NCBI RefSeq assembly: GCF_014284125.1
Contig: NZ_JACOFX010000020.1
Span: 24,487-88,486, forward strand
Length of the DNA stretch: 64,000 nt
Source of the DNA: Undibacterium umbellatum
GTDB lineage: Bacteria; Pseudomonadota; Gammaproteobacteria; Burkholderiales; Burkholderiaceae_D
Direction of reading: 5' to 3'
Shown: positions 8,711 to 17,905 of the stretch, piece by piece
Layout of the letters: every line of letters starts with the position of its first letter
Numbering within the stretch: the stretch's first letter is position 1
Position numbers and translations under genes: made by a program
Notes under the pieces: generated by a model
Databases searched by the model: none
Told to the model about the DNA's origin: nothing
The model's input: the letters and a program-made list of their open reading frames with translations, nothing else

Positions 8711-9124
8711 TCAATAATCCCCCATATGTACACGCACACGCCAGCCTGCAGTCACTGAAGTACCGACAGTGGCATAGAGTGTATAACCAGCTGGAATAGC
8801 GCGATTCAATGGAATAACCACTTTCGTCTGACCCGCGACCTCGCTCAATACAGTGGCAGGCAGACTAATTTCTTCCCACAAAATATTATTTGCAGACGTC
8901 GTCGTAGCAGAGCCATTATTGAGAAATACACGCAAGACTGATGCCGCATTTGTTCCAACTGGCAAGGCTTCAACGCTCTCTACGAACGCGCCATTCGGGC
9001 CTGCTGCAAGAGAAATTTGCGTGACAGGACCAGTACCATCTTTACTGGTATTTGCTACAGTGATCGGAGCTGATATCAGAACCCTGGGTATCAGCGGGAA
9101 AATTGGTGAAATATTTGCTGCCAT
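8711..9124 (-). CDS. Phage tail-associated beta-rich protein (137 aa)
   Basis: Start at ATG 9124 with AGGA six bases upstream; the longer frame overlaps the fibre gene and is unlikely. The sequence (PITVANTSKDGTGPVTQISL, then VTAGWRVRVHMGDY at the end) is a string of beta strands typical of virion accessory proteins. It is placed between the tail fibre and the glycine-rich fibre tip, so a fibre or baseplate-like accessory role is likely. Confidence 0.6.
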   Translation of the reverse strand: MAANISPIFPLIPRVLISAPITVANTSKDGTGPVTQISLAAGPNGAFVESVEALPVGTNAASVLRVFLNNGSATTTSANNILWEEISLPATVLSEVAGQTKVVIPLNRAIPAGYTLYATVGTSVTAGWRVRVHMGDY

Positions 9125-9132
9125 ACTTATCC

Positions 9133-9912
9133 TCAGAAATTGTTGTATAAATACAGTACACTCGCGGCGTTTGTCCCCCAACTCGCGTTAGCACCATCCG
9201 TCGTCAGCACCTTGCCCGCATTCCCGGTTTGTCCAGGCAAAACAGGAGAGAAAGCCTGCGCGACAACAAAAGCGCATGTAGCGACTTCGTTGGTAGCCGT
9301 TCCTGTCGTTTTGGTTGCAGCGGTGATTGTTGCAGCAGTAAAGTCCTGAGCCCCTGCCCATATTTGACCATCGACATTACCTTTTGCTGACATGCCTGGT
9401 CCACTCAGTTTGCCCGACACCGAAAAATCACCTGTGACGATCTGATTCCCGACCATAGTCAAATTCCCCGTCATGGTCTGATTGCCAGTCCGCAGCAAAG
9501 TCTCTGACCCTGCAATAATGACGAAATTTGTACCGTCATACATCAACAGCAATGGCTGGTTGGCAACAATGTCACCGGCAGTAGGCTCTGCCCCCAGCAA
9601 AGTCTTGACAGGTTTTGCGCCGAGACCAGACACATTCACTGTCAGAGCACCCGTACCTGCATAGACTGGTCGATACAACAGCATCAGCCCGGTCGTGTAT
9701 GCTAACAAAGCAGTTGCTGGATTCAAGACATGCGCTGCCGCTGTACCCGTTTCTGCCGCAGTAATAATCACAGCACCAGTGAAACCAGCGAAGCATTCCT
9801 TCAATACCGTTTTTAGCATACGGATATGATCATCACCTTGAGATTTTGGATCAGATGCGGTTGGATTCGTGATCGTCAAATCATTGATATAGTTTGCGGT
9901 TTCCAGTGCCAT
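9133..9912 (-). CDS. Phage tail fibre protein (259 aa)
   Basis: The N-terminus MALETANYINDLTITNPTAS followed by SQGDDHIRMLKTVLKECF is the conserved fibre N-terminal module found in many podovirus and prophage fibres (the KGDDHIR motif). The middle has NQTMTGNLTMVGNQIVTGDF-type repeats of a fibre shaft, and the C-terminus DGANASWGTNA is typical of fibre tips. Start and upstream stop overlap as TAATG at 9912. Confidence 0.82.
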   Translation of the reverse strand: MALETANYINDLTITNPTASDPKSQGDDHIRMLKTVLKECFAGFTGAVIITAAETGTAAAHVLNPATALLAYTTGLMLLYRPVYAGTGALTVNVSGLGAKPVKTLLGAEPTAGDIVANQPLLLMYDGTNFVIIAGSETLLRTGNQTMTGNLTMVGNQIVTGDFSVSGKLSGPGMSAKGNVDGQIWAGAQDFTAATITAATKTTGTATNEVATCAFVVAQAFSPVLPGQTGNAGKVLTTDGANASWGTNAASVLYLYNNF

Positions 9913-10520
9913 TATTTAGCCCTCACTTGCATGGTTGAACCTGAATACCAGTCTATGGAATTAATGGCGTCCACACTTTGCAAATACAGTTTTTCAAAGG
10001 TAGGAATACGCGCATCATTCATGATGAAAGGCTGGGCTGCGCATAAAGCAGCGTACAGGTACGCGTTGGGAAAAGCCGCCAGCAACCAGTTCGTCGTATT
10101 GATAGTTGACAAAGCTGGTATGCGCTGCTGATAAGTCAATTCCAGTTGATAAGCTGCATCCGGTACCGGTGCCAATTGCAGCTGTTGGCCAATGACAGAA
10201 AATGCCACTGGTGTGCCAGTTGCGGCACCTGCGTGATCAGCGCTGAGCTGATCTGGAGAAGCATAACGCAGCACCGTCACCGGATCGCTGCGCAATATCA
10301 ACCTCCTCATTTCCAGCATATCAAGCGGCAAGTTCACATAGGCATTGCCAGCTATTGTCGGTAGATTGCTGCGTACATCCATGGGTCGTGCAACAATATC
10401 CGACGACATCTTGGCCTCAGCCAAAGCAATAAAATCAGCAATGAACGGTGTCAGATCAGTACGATGCAACCAGCTACTCACGGCTGTCTGCAGACTTGCA
10501 TAATCAGTGATAGCGCTCAT
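9912..10520 (-). CDS. Phage head-tail adaptor/connector protein (202 aa)
   Basis: Sequence features match podovirus adaptor proteins of the phage-adaptor type: an N-terminal helix pair (YASLQTAVSSWLHRTDLTPFI, DFIALAEAKMSSDI), a beta-rich middle that begins MEMRRLIL, then YQQRIPALS and a helix ending FEKLYLQSVDAINSIDWYSG. Such proteins form the ring under the portal and join it to the tail. Coupled to neighbours by TAATG and ATGA overlaps. Confidence 0.75.
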   Translation of the reverse strand: MSAITDYASLQTAVSSWLHRTDLTPFIADFIALAEAKMSSDIVARPMDVRSNLPTIAGNAYVNLPLDMLEMRRLILRSDPVTVLRYASPDQLSADHAGAATGTPVAFSVIGQQLQLAPVPDAAYQLELTYQQRIPALSTINTTNWLLAAFPNAYLYAALCAAQPFIMNDARIPTFEKLYLQSVDAINSIDWYSGSTMQVRAK

Positions 10521-10801
10521 ACCTGGCCTCCCCAGACACGAAAGGCAGACAGTGCAGGATCAGCCAGCATGCTCTTTACATGCACGGCTTCCGCCATGAA
10601 TTCCTGGAAACTGATACCTTTGTCATTCAGATATTTCTCTACGATCACCATGGGGAAAGACGCTGCATGCCGCATATCAGCCGAACCATGCTTTCCTTCC
10701 TTGTGCAGCGCTTGAGTATGCTCAGCAATGGCCGTGCAATCCTGCACACGCTCAAACGTAACATCACCACCTTCTACATGGATATTGGTCGTGACTGCCA
10801 T
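10517..10801 (-). CDS. Phage hypothetical protein (94 aa)
   Basis: Overlaps its downstream neighbour by ATGA and its upstream neighbour by TAATG, so it is clearly part of the virion operon. The protein starts MAVTTNIHVEGGDVTFERVQD and has a helical C-terminal half (FPMVIVEKYLNDKGISFQEFM). No family recognised; its place between decoration-like protein and adaptor suggests a head-completion role. Confidence 0.6.
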   Translation of the reverse strand: MAVTTNIHVEGGDVTFERVQDCTAIAEHTQALHKEGKHGSADMRHAASFPMVIVEKYLNDKGISFQEFMAEAVHVKSMLADPALSAFRVWGGQV

Positions 10802-11106
10802 TACATGTTCTCCAGTGGGGAAACCTGTACGACACCCGCAGCAGCCACCTGTATCGCGGCGATCCTGTCATTGCCATTCACACTCAGGATGACCGCGTCG
10901 CCAGGCTGCACCTGCAAATCAGTGCTCAAAGCAGTCGCAGATGATTTTCCAAGTCGCACACAAGCTGGCGCGGTCGCCGCGACACGGATAAAGCGCGGTA
11001 ATTCACCGCTGGACATTGTTGGAATAGTTGCAGATGCAGACGTACCCGAAGTGGCGATTGCCACCCCGGTGGTCTGACTCGACACGGTGATGTATCCACC
11101 ATTCAT
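10801..11106 (-). CDS. Phage head decoration-like protein (101 aa)
   Basis: A compact all-beta protein rich in Ser, Thr, Ala and Val (ITVSSQTTGVAIATSGTSAS; LQVQPGDAVILSVNG). Small beta proteins encoded next to a major capsid gene commonly decorate or stabilise capsids. It is the first gene after the terminator at 11144-11176 and has AGGAGG upstream of ATG 11106. Function is inferred from place and fold. Confidence 0.55.
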   Translation of the reverse strand: MNGGYITVSSQTTGVAIATSGTSASATIPTMSSGELPRFIRVAATAPACVRLGKSSATALSTDLQVQPGDAVILSVNGNDRIAAIQVAAAGVVQVSPLENM

Positions 11107-11143
11107 AAAACCTCCTGCGCTTCACAGCGTTTTGATTCAATTG

Positions 11144-11176
11144 AAAAAGGCGGGGCTTGCACCCGCCAGCTTTTTA
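11144..11176 (-). terminator. Intrinsic terminator after the major capsid gene
   Basis: GGCGGG and CCCGCC form a stem around a seven-base loop, flanked by A and T runs on both sides, so it can work in either direction. On the minus strand it follows the capsid gene stop by about 50 bases and probably lowers expression of the genes to its left. Confidence 0.75.
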
Positions 11177-11220
11177 TGTCGCCATCAAAAACCGATGGCT
11201 GCATATTCGAACATCAACAA

Positions 11221-12144
11221 TTACAAGACGTCGTAAATCGCACCATGCGCTTTCGGTGCACGGCATTCCAGCGTGTACTCCACCACCAGTTCACGCTGTA
11301 CTGCATCGCCTGTCGTCGCCAGTTCGATAGTGCTAAACGGGCGCAAATAAGCCAGAGCCAATTTGTCGGCCTGCAAGACAAACACATCACGCGCTGCCTG
11401 GAATCGGTTCGGTACCACCTTCAAGGAACCAAAGTCAGATACATACACATCAATCGCAGCATACAGCTTGGCGTCTTCCGACTTGTCAAAGCGTGTAGCA
11501 TTACCAGAAAATGTAGAGAAAGTCTGTTTCTGCGCCGGGCCAACCATGATGGTGTCAGGCTCGCCACCAGCGCTATAGCATTTCTGCAAGACGTTCTTCA
11601 ACTGTGCTTCAGTAAAAGCGCGCGGTGTACCGACCGTGCGGCCAGTGTTACCGGTATACGATGCCAAAGTACCGGCATTGTTATCGACATTATCAACTAC
11701 CCAACCGATCAAACCACGTGCCTGGCGTGGCGAAGTTGCTGCCACATCGAGTTGACACAGAGCCGACTCCATATCACGCTTCAACTCCAGTGAAGCCATG
11801 GACAACTGATAAGCCAGTTCATCCTTGCGACCCGCCGGGTTCATCGCTTGCTGGGTACCAGAGACGATCACGGTCTTCGATGCGATTTGCGTACGATTAC
11901 TCAAGCGCACAGTCGGCGTCACGCTCTTGGCCGTGGCATTATCACCCTCTGCTTGCGCATTGGTGGTCACTGCACTGGCCAAGTCCTGCGTTTGCCATTC
12001 ATGCAAAGTATTGCTGGCCTTGGCCTTGGCCGCCATATTCATCAAGGGCGTAGTGGTAGGCGAAATACGATAGATAATATCGCTGAGATCTTCCTTGTTA
12101 CCGATTGCACTGGTCGTTACATAGGTATTGCTTGGTGCTGTCAT
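11221..12144 (-). CDS. Major capsid protein (DUF5309/SU10-type, 307 aa)
   Basis: The N-terminus (NTYVTTSAIGNKEDLSDIIY, then ISPTTTPLMNMA) and the middle (TQIASKTVIVSGTQQAMNPA, KRDMESALC) are characteristic of the DUF5309/SU10 group of HK97-fold major capsid proteins. It has the usual length of this family. It lies between scaffold and decoration genes, with a terminator just downstream, and is expected to be the most abundant virion protein. Confidence 0.85.
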   Translation of the reverse strand: MTAPSNTYVTTSAIGNKEDLSDIIYRISPTTTPLMNMAAKAKASNTLHEWQTQDLASAVTTNAQAEGDNATAKSVTPTVRLSNRTQIASKTVIVSGTQQAMNPAGRKDELAYQLSMASLELKRDMESALCQLDVAATSPRQARGLIGWVVDNVDNNAGTLASYTGNTGRTVGTPRAFTEAQLKNVLQKCYSAGGEPDTIMVGPAQKQTFSTFSGNATRFDKSEDAKLYAAIDVYVSDFGSLKVVPNRFQAARDVFVLQADKLALAYLRPFSTIELATTGDAVQRELVVEYTLECRAPKAHGAIYDVL

Positions 12145-12168
12145 AGATTTCTCCGGGGTCTCGCGACC

Positions 12169-13149
12169 TTAAATAAATTTTGCAAAAAGGGATGCAGCGT
12201 CTTCAACTCTGCCGGATTTGGCAAGACGCTGCATGGCAGCCTGACGACCATCACCACCGGGCGATTCGCCCACACCCGGTCTGACTACCTTTTGCGGTAT
12301 GCTCGTCACACGTTTGGCTGCCGCATTGGCTTTAGACATCATGGCGTCGTACAACATGGCTTTGCGTCCCAGCAAAACTGCCTTGTGGTCGGCAATGCTG
12401 TCTACCAGATGATGTTCAAAACCTTGCTCCAATAGATAGCGGCGAATGGCGTTACTTTCAGCCTCAGCCTTTCTGCTGTCTTTCCAGTCCGGTAGCTTGG
12501 CAAGAAGTTCTTCTTGCTGCGTATGGAGCACAGACTGCAGATGGTGCGCCTGCTCTGCCTGGGCAATATGCGCCAGGTGTTGTTGTTGCTGAATATTTTT
12601 CTGATAGGCTGCTTGTCTCCTTTGATAGAGGTGCTGCTGTTTCAGATATTCAGCCGGGTTATTGTCCAGCAAATGTTCCCAGTCTATCTGCTGTTGCTGG
12701 TTCAAAGCGCCTTCGATTTGCGCCGCCATCTTTTGCAGATTGCTGGCATATTCCTGGCGCTCCTGGGTAGCCCGCTGGATCTCAGCATCAGCGGCTTTAC
12801 GCTGCTCAGCCACTTCCATGGTCTTTCTGGTATAGTCGGATTGACGCAAGCCGTTTTTATAGGCATCTGCCAGTTCTGCCTTCGATAAATTGACAGTCTT
12901 GCCATCTACTACTATGGTGACAGCCTCATCATCTCTGGCGTACAAGTCCTGTTCTGCATCCTCAGTGACAGGCTCTTCAGAAAAAGTATCATTTCTGTCC
13001 CGTCGACCACTCAAGTCATCCAGAACTTCCTTCTCCAGAGCCTGAGCACTCTTTTCATGTGCCTGAGGTTCCAGAAAGGCGCCCATGGCTTGCGCTGCAC
13101 CATCTACATTCAAAGCACTACTTGTGGGTTCAGTTACCTGATTGTCCAT
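12169..13149 (-). CDS. Phage scaffolding protein (326 aa)
   Basis: Start taken at ATG 13149, preceded by GGAGATGGA; an upstream in-frame start lacks a ribosome site. The protein is acidic at the N-terminus, then carries a long coiled coil rich in Gln, Ala and Arg (about residues 110-240) and ends in a basic helix with LAKSGRVEDAASLFAKF. This order, directly before the major capsid gene, is typical of scaffolds that guide procapsid assembly. The KAELADAYKNGLRQSDYTRK segment is common in such podovirus scaffolds. Confidence 0.78.
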   Translation of the reverse strand: MDNQVTEPTSSALNVDGAAQAMGAFLEPQAHEKSAQALEKEVLDDLSGRRDRNDTFSEEPVTEDAEQDLYARDDEAVTIVVDGKTVNLSKAELADAYKNGLRQSDYTRKTMEVAEQRKAADAEIQRATQERQEYASNLQKMAAQIEGALNQQQQIDWEHLLDNNPAEYLKQQHLYQRRQAAYQKNIQQQQHLAHIAQAEQAHHLQSVLHTQQEELLAKLPDWKDSRKAEAESNAIRRYLLEQGFEHHLVDSIADHKAVLLGRKAMLYDAMMSKANAAAKRVTSIPQKVVRPGVGESPGGDGRQAAMQRLAKSGRVEDAASLFAKFI

Positions 13150-13262
13150 ATTCCATCTCCAATCAATGAATGGGACTTCCACCCATTCCCGGCGCCTCAC
13201 GGCGTTAAGATTTATCCGGCAGAAAAACCGCTATCGCGGCCATCCAGTGTGCCGGACTAACA

Positions 13263-13424
13263 CTAGACTTTGATAATTTCACCACTATTGAGCTGATAAG
13301 CAGCCTCGCCACATGCCACTCTGACCCAGCCCTTGGCTGTCTGTATCATCGCCACCGTAGGATGCGGATGAAAAGCCATTGCAACAGAATCCTTCCAGCC
13401 CTTGAAATCTTGTACCGCCTTCAC
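13263..13424 (-). CDS. Small phage protein (53 aa), GTG start coupled by GTGA
   Basis: The GTG at 13424 overlaps the TGA of the upstream gene as GTGA, the coupling seen elsewhere in this operon; the longer open frame reads through that gene as a shadow. The product contains FKGWKDSVAMAF and ends with a beta-rich half (GWVRVACGEAAYQLNSGE). No family recognised. Confidence 0.5.
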   Translation of the reverse strand: MKAVQDFKGWKDSVAMAFHPHPTVAMIQTAKGWVRVACGEAAYQLNSGEIIKV

Positions 13425-13702
13425 CAGTTCTTCAAACGATGCATCAGGCCCTGTTTGTGCTCCACTTCCAGTTGCGCCAGCTTGCCGGTTTCCAGCGTTG
13501 TATCGAGCTGGCTTTTGAGTTTCTTCAACATGGCCAGATACATCCAGAGTTTTTCCCGTCCCTCGGCGTCGCGTGCTGGAGAGTTTTTCCATTTTTCTGT
13601 GACCTCATTTTCTATATCAGCAAATGCCTGCTGATAGGCTTCATTCTCCAGCACTTCCCTGCCGCGGCTGGCTGCGTGTACGCGTTGTTCAAATGTGCTC
13701 AT
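13421..13702 (-). CDS. Phage hypothetical protein (93 aa)
   Basis: Two adjacent ATGs follow AGGAG; the second (13702) has better spacing. The gene starts inside the last codons of the portal gene. The protein is helical and charged (REVLENEAYQQAFADIENEV) with LWMYLAMLKKLKSQLDTTLETG, a layout common to small proteins found next to portal genes in podoviruses. Function unknown. Confidence 0.65.
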   Translation of the reverse strand: MSTFEQRVHAASRGREVLENEAYQQAFADIENEVTEKWKNSPARDAEGREKLWMYLAMLKKLKSQLDTTLETGKLAQLEVEHKQGLMHRLKNW

Positions 13703-16037
13703 CATTCACTCCTGTCAGTCCATTTGTCATTTCGGTAGTCATTCCATCCACGAAGCAAGCATCCAGTTGTGGTTGCGGCTGCATCTTTGCCTCCGCTGTA
13801 ATACGGGCGACCATCATCCTGGTTTCTGCCTCCAACTGCGCTTTCCAACGCTCAAACTCCATGCGCTGCTGGGCAAGCTGTGCATCCAGTTGCGCTTTAT
13901 GCTGGCGTTCCTGCATATCATTCTGCGACTGCGCCTGCTGTTTTTGCGCTTCCAGTTGCAGTTCACGCTCGCGCAACATGGCTTCCTGCTGCAATTCACG
14001 TTCACGCATTTGCATCTCCATCATGTGCTTTTCTTTACTGGCCTGCATTTGCATCTGTGTTTTTTGCTGCTCCGCCTGCATCTGCATTTGTGCAGGATCA
14101 GGCGGTGGTGGCGGTGCTGGTGGATTTTTAGCTGGATCGCTAAAAAACTTGTCGCCATTCTTAAAACCCAGCAAGCGCGCCAGTTCAGAACTCGATTGGT
14201 AAATCCCTTGCGGATTCGCTATCCCCAAAGGAAAAACCTTCTCCTGCTGCGCCAGCAAGGCCATCAGATGATTCACTTTCTGGTCTTTGTTACCCAGACC
14301 TATACCAACATTGATACTCACGTCAAACTGGTTGCGCCATTCACGCGGATCAATATCCACCCAGCCATTTGATAATCTGACCTGTGCCTTCTTGTCCTGA
14401 TGCTGGCATATCAGTTTCAACACCAGTTTGAACAACTCAGTAAAACCTTCCGCAAAGTTGCGTGAGATCAAATCCAGACGCATATCCGCCTTGTTGGTGA
14501 TGATATTCATCCCCTGCGCAGTCTGGTTCAAGCCATCAGAGTCATTGCCCTGGCTATAGCGCGTCCAACCTGTCTTGTTTTCCAGGTCTTGCTGTATGTA
14601 ATCGAGCAGGCCCATGGCTTCGCCAGTATTACCTTGCGCCTGGTCAAGTCTGCCCACCGCGCCGGGCTGTTTGATACGCACCACACCACCTGGGCGCGAC
14701 GTCAGCAAATCATCCAGATTCACCTGACCTTCCACTGCGTAATAGCGGCCATTGACGTTCAAATACAGATTATCAAGCTGACTGCGCAGGATACTGGTCT
14801 TGGTTTTCTGGCTTTCCATCGCCAGATCGGCAATCGACAGACCAAAAAAAGTATGCGGCAATGGCACAGGCGTAATATCAACAAAGGGGATGAAATCCAC
14901 CTCTTCATTGTCAAGCAACTCATTACCCGCCACAGTTACCTTGCGTAATTCACTGATGCCATCACCGTCAAAATCACAACGCACATAAGCTTCCGTGATC
15001 CAGATCTTGCGTTGACTATCATCGGCACTCGTCGCTTCGTCTGACAAATAGGCATTTTCATCATTCCAGCTCAGTCGCTGTACGCGTTCCAGATTCAAGG
15101 CTTGCCCCTGATCTTCGCCACCGATATTGTCCACGTTCTTGTAACCCATGGATTTCAGCTCAGAGACCGTGCGTTGCACTCTGTGGCCGACAAACTTGGC
15201 TGTCTGTATGTCCTTGGCATTGCGCGCAATCAGAAATTCTTCAGGTGGCACATTGTCGATCTGTATCTTGCCGCCAGTCTTCACGCGCTTGCAAGTAATG
15301 TCATACAGCATTTCAGGTGGCTGTGCCTGAATTTGCTGTAACTGCGCTTGCAACTGCTGCACCGCTGGATTAGCTGGCGGCATATTTGGCTGACCAGGTG
15401 GCTGTCCGGGTTGCTGAGCGTTCGCTTGTGGTGCCTGCTGCATTTGCAGACTGATTTGCTGGTTAATCTGTTCGACCGCCTGCTGACGCTGTTTGGCATC
15501 ATCCTCATCCGGATAAGTCTGCTGAGCTATCACCTCAATTTCAGGATCATCCAGGATTTGCGCCAACTCTATCTGATTCAGACCTTTATATTCTTCTTTC
15601 GCCTCTTCAAAACGCGTATCCCACCACACCTTGACGATACCATTTTTTTGTAGCAGAGCGTCCTTCATCCACACATAAGCTATCTTGTGACCATTGTTCT
15701 TTTTAAAGAACAGGTAATTGATATACTCGGTCGCCGCCTTGGCCCTGGCTTCGTCGTCCGGGTTTTGCGGTTCAAATTCGACAATTGAATCACCACCGCA
15801 AAACGTCACCATCAATTGCGGCAGCATAGACTCTATCGTGTCACGCACATCGGTAGAAACTACCGATGAACGCCCATCCACTTCTGGCGGTGACAAATCA
15901 CCAACCGCCAGGCCAAGATAATAATATTCCGCCTTTTGCCTGGCTTGCGACAAACGCGAAGATGAATAACCCAGGCTCTGGCGCATTTCTGTCTGCACCA
16001 GTGCTTTCAATTCGTCTTGAGATAAAGCTTTAGCCAT
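13689..16037 (-). CDS. Portal protein, P22-type (782 aa)
   Basis: Length and sequence fit P22-type portals: a helical N-terminus, SSVVSTDVRDTIESMLPQLM, then KIAYVWMKDALLQKNGIVKV and DVTPVPLPHTFFGLS-like wing and stem segments. After about residue 590 it has a long Gln/Met/Arg coiled coil (MQMQAEQQKTQMQMQ) that would form the barrel extension. Twelve copies form the DNA entry ring of the capsid. Start at ATG 16037 behind AGAGGATGGA; the terminase stop is eight bases upstream. Confidence 0.88.
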   Translation of the reverse strand: MAKALSQDELKALVQTEMRQSLGYSSSRLSQARQKAEYYYLGLAVGDLSPPEVDGRSSVVSTDVRDTIESMLPQLMVTFCGGDSIVEFEPQNPDDEARAKAATEYINYLFFKKNNGHKIAYVWMKDALLQKNGIVKVWWDTRFEEAKEEYKGLNQIELAQILDDPEIEVIAQQTYPDEDDAKQRQQAVEQINQQISLQMQQAPQANAQQPGQPPGQPNMPPANPAVQQLQAQLQQIQAQPPEMLYDITCKRVKTGGKIQIDNVPPEEFLIARNAKDIQTAKFVGHRVQRTVSELKSMGYKNVDNIGGEDQGQALNLERVQRLSWNDENAYLSDEATSADDSQRKIWITEAYVRCDFDGDGISELRKVTVAGNELLDNEEVDFIPFVDITPVPLPHTFFGLSIADLAMESQKTKTSILRSQLDNLYLNVNGRYYAVEGQVNLDDLLTSRPGGVVRIKQPGAVGRLDQAQGNTGEAMGLLDYIQQDLENKTGWTRYSQGNDSDGLNQTAQGMNIITNKADMRLDLISRNFAEGFTELFKLVLKLICQHQDKKAQVRLSNGWVDIDPREWRNQFDVSINVGIGLGNKDQKVNHLMALLAQQEKVFPLGIANPQGIYQSSSELARLLGFKNGDKFFSDPAKNPPAPPPPPDPAQMQMQAEQQKTQMQMQASKEKHMMEMQMRERELQQEAMLRERELQLEAQKQQAQSQNDMQERQHKAQLDAQLAQQRMEFERWKAQLEAETRMMVARITAEAKMQPQPQLDACFVDGMTTEMTNGLTGVNDEHI

Positions 16038-16045
16038 TCCATCCT

Positions 16046-17293
16046 CTATGCATAAGTAAATTTAGGGTAATTCAGTTTGCCGCCCCATTCTTCATTCGAC
16101 ATCGCCTCCGCATTGATGCAGATATAGCGCAAGTTGTCCGCACCATGACTGAACTCGTCATGCAAGGGTGCGCCCGCTTCATTCGTGCTTTGATTAATCA
16201 CGCGACGGTAACGCTTGACGCACTCAATCAGACGCGCAGTTTTATCCGCATCAAACCACAAGCGTCCAAATGTCATGCGCGTCAGACGTATGCCATCTTC
16301 CACACTCATGCTCGGCGTGATCGCCACATCCCAGCCCAGAGCCGTCATGATTTCTTCTGCGCTCTTGCCAGTCTTGAAGTCCTTGTTGCGGCCATCGTGA
16401 GGTAAAAATAGTTTTCCCCAATTCATATTCTTTTGCTTCAACAAGGCAGAGTAATAATCCAGGGTTTGATGGCTGTCTTCCAGGTATTCAATCACCCGCA
16501 ATTCCGAACTTTGTCTCTGCACCAGGCTGATCGCCATTGCATCATTCCAGCCCAGGTCCACCACTACATGCACTTTCAGCATGGGGTCATACGGCACATG
16601 ACAAATCCTGCCCTGTCCGCCTGCAACTTCGTGGTAATAAATAGCGCCACTTACCGCAGGTTTACATTCACCATCCCAGATATTCTTATAAGCTTCAGGT
16701 TCACGCTGCATGCAGGTTTGCCTTTCTCTCTCCAGCACTTCCGGGAACCAGGGGTTATCCCGCCAGTTCATCAAAATCGAGACACAATCATGCGGTGGCC
16801 GTGCGACAAAACGCTGATGGGTAGGATCGGTTTCCAGTTCTGGGTTATAAGTCACCCAGATTTCGGATCCGGCAGTGCGTATCGTCGGTATCAAAATACT
16901 CCATGACCTATCTGAGACACTCTGACCTTCTTCTATCCACACCTTGGTACAACCTTCAAAAGACTTGATACTGTCAGCCGTCTGGTCAGACAAACCACTG
17001 AAATAAAAACGTGTGCCATTCATGCCGCGAATTTCTGATTCATACACCTGATAGAAGTTGCTTAGCCCAAGAGCCGCGATCTGATCACGCAAAAGCTGGT
17101 GCACCGATTGCTTGATCGACTTCTGCAATTCACGCGCACATAAAATCCGCTCCACATTCTGCACACCCAGCAATAGCAAGGCGCGGGCAAAGCCCCAGGA
17201 CTTGCCACTGCCACGGCCTCCACGCGCCACCTTGTAACGCGCAGGCTGGAATAAAAATTCCAGTTTTTCAGGGAATTCACATTCAATTTGCAT
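16046..17293 (-). CDS. Terminase large subunit (ATPase/nuclease)
   Basis: Residues 25-32 are a Walker A motif (GGRGSGKS), residues 115-124 a Walker B-like CTKVWIEEGQ, and the C-terminal half holds the RNase H-type nuclease with VVVDLGWNDA near residue 240. It belongs to the PBSX-type terminase family; it translocates and cuts DNA at the portal. Start set at ATG 17293, which overlaps the stop of the small-terminase-like gene by 11 bases; an upstream in-frame start would add ten residues. Confidence 0.9.
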   Translation of the reverse strand: MQIECEFPEKLEFLFQPARYKVARGGRGSGKSWGFARALLLLGVQNVERILCARELQKSIKQSVHQLLRDQIAALGLSNFYQVYESEIRGMNGTRFYFSGLSDQTADSIKSFEGCTKVWIEEGQSVSDRSWSILIPTIRTAGSEIWVTYNPELETDPTHQRFVARPPHDCVSILMNWRDNPWFPEVLERERQTCMQREPEAYKNIWDGECKPAVSGAIYYHEVAGGQGRICHVPYDPMLKVHVVVDLGWNDAMAISLVQRQSSELRVIEYLEDSHQTLDYYSALLKQKNMNWGKLFLPHDGRNKDFKTGKSAEEIMTALGWDVAITPSMSVEDGIRLTRMTFGRLWFDADKTARLIECVKRYRRVINQSTNEAGAPLHDEFSHGADNLRYICINAEAMSNEEWGGKLNYPKFTYA

Positions 17294-17603
17294 TGGGCTT
17301 GACCAGTTTGATGGCAATATCACTAATCAAATGCTCGCCGTTTTCACCTGCACCATTGACTTGCAAGGGTAAAATCTTCAGATACAGCACTGTCCAGAAT
17401 GCTTTTTCATTGGTCGGGTCTTCACGCGCCCATTGCGCCAGGCGCAAAGCACCGCCGAGTTCCTCACCTGCTTTGGCAATCGCATCCCTGACAGTCAACG
17501 TCGACTGGCTTACTGCTTTCTTCGGTCGCCCGCGTGTCTTGGGTGCTGGTTTCGATGTAGGCGTGGATACAACATTAGCCTTCGCATTTTTGCTTTCACT
17601 CAT
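17283..17603 (-). CDS. Terminase small subunit-like DNA-binding protein (106 aa)
   Basis: The protein begins with a basic Pro/Lys-rich arm carrying an AT-hook-like TRGRPKK and continues with helices (LTVRDAIAKAGEELGGALRLAQWA) and an FWTVLYLKILPLQV segment. Position immediately before the large terminase, with an 11-base overlap, suggests it recognises phage DNA for packaging. Homology to a named small-terminase family cannot be claimed from reading alone. Confidence 0.6.
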   Translation of the reverse strand: MSESKNAKANVVSTPTSKPAPKTRGRPKKAVSQSTLTVRDAIAKAGEELGGALRLAQWAREDPTNEKAFWTVLYLKILPLQVNGAGENGEHLISDIAIKLVKPNAN

Positions 17604-17842
17604 TAATTTTCAGGATGCCTTGCAGCTTGTCCTGCTCCAGGTTGATCAGTATTGGCCCGTCCGGGAATCATGGGCAGCGCATCTGCAAGGACTACTTTGC
17701 CTGCGCACATTCCCATGATCCCCGTCAACGCCTGAAAAGATTTACCTGTCTGCTGCTTCGCGTTCAGTATGGTCAGCACGATGTGTAGGGTGATACGCTT
17801 GCAATCACAAACAGGTAAAAGCCTGAGCACCAGCACAAACAT
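17603..17842 (-). CDS. Uncertain small phage ORF (79 aa)
   Basis: The stop overlaps the next start as TAATG, the same coupling used by other genes of the operon, which supports translation of this frame near its end. The sequence (QQTGKSFQALTGIMGMCAGK) is not recognised, and the proposed ATG 17842 lacks a ribosome site. An alternative frame near its end reads PILINLEQDKLQGILKINE, so a frameshift within a larger or older gene is also possible. Confidence 0.3.
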   Translation of the reverse strand: MFVLVLRLLPVCDCKRITLHIVLTILNAKQQTGKSFQALTGIMGMCAGKVVLADALPMIPGRANTDQPGAGQAARHPEN

Positions 17843-17905
17843 GCTGCGCGGTGCGATTCTGACAATTTTCTACACTCATCAACAAAATTCGCCAACAAAA
17901 CGCAG

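Noticed and set aside
8000..10000. Diversity-generating retroelement as in Bordetella phage BPP-1
   Set aside because: The fibre region resembles podoviruses of that group, but no reverse transcriptase or template/variable repeat pair is seen in the window.
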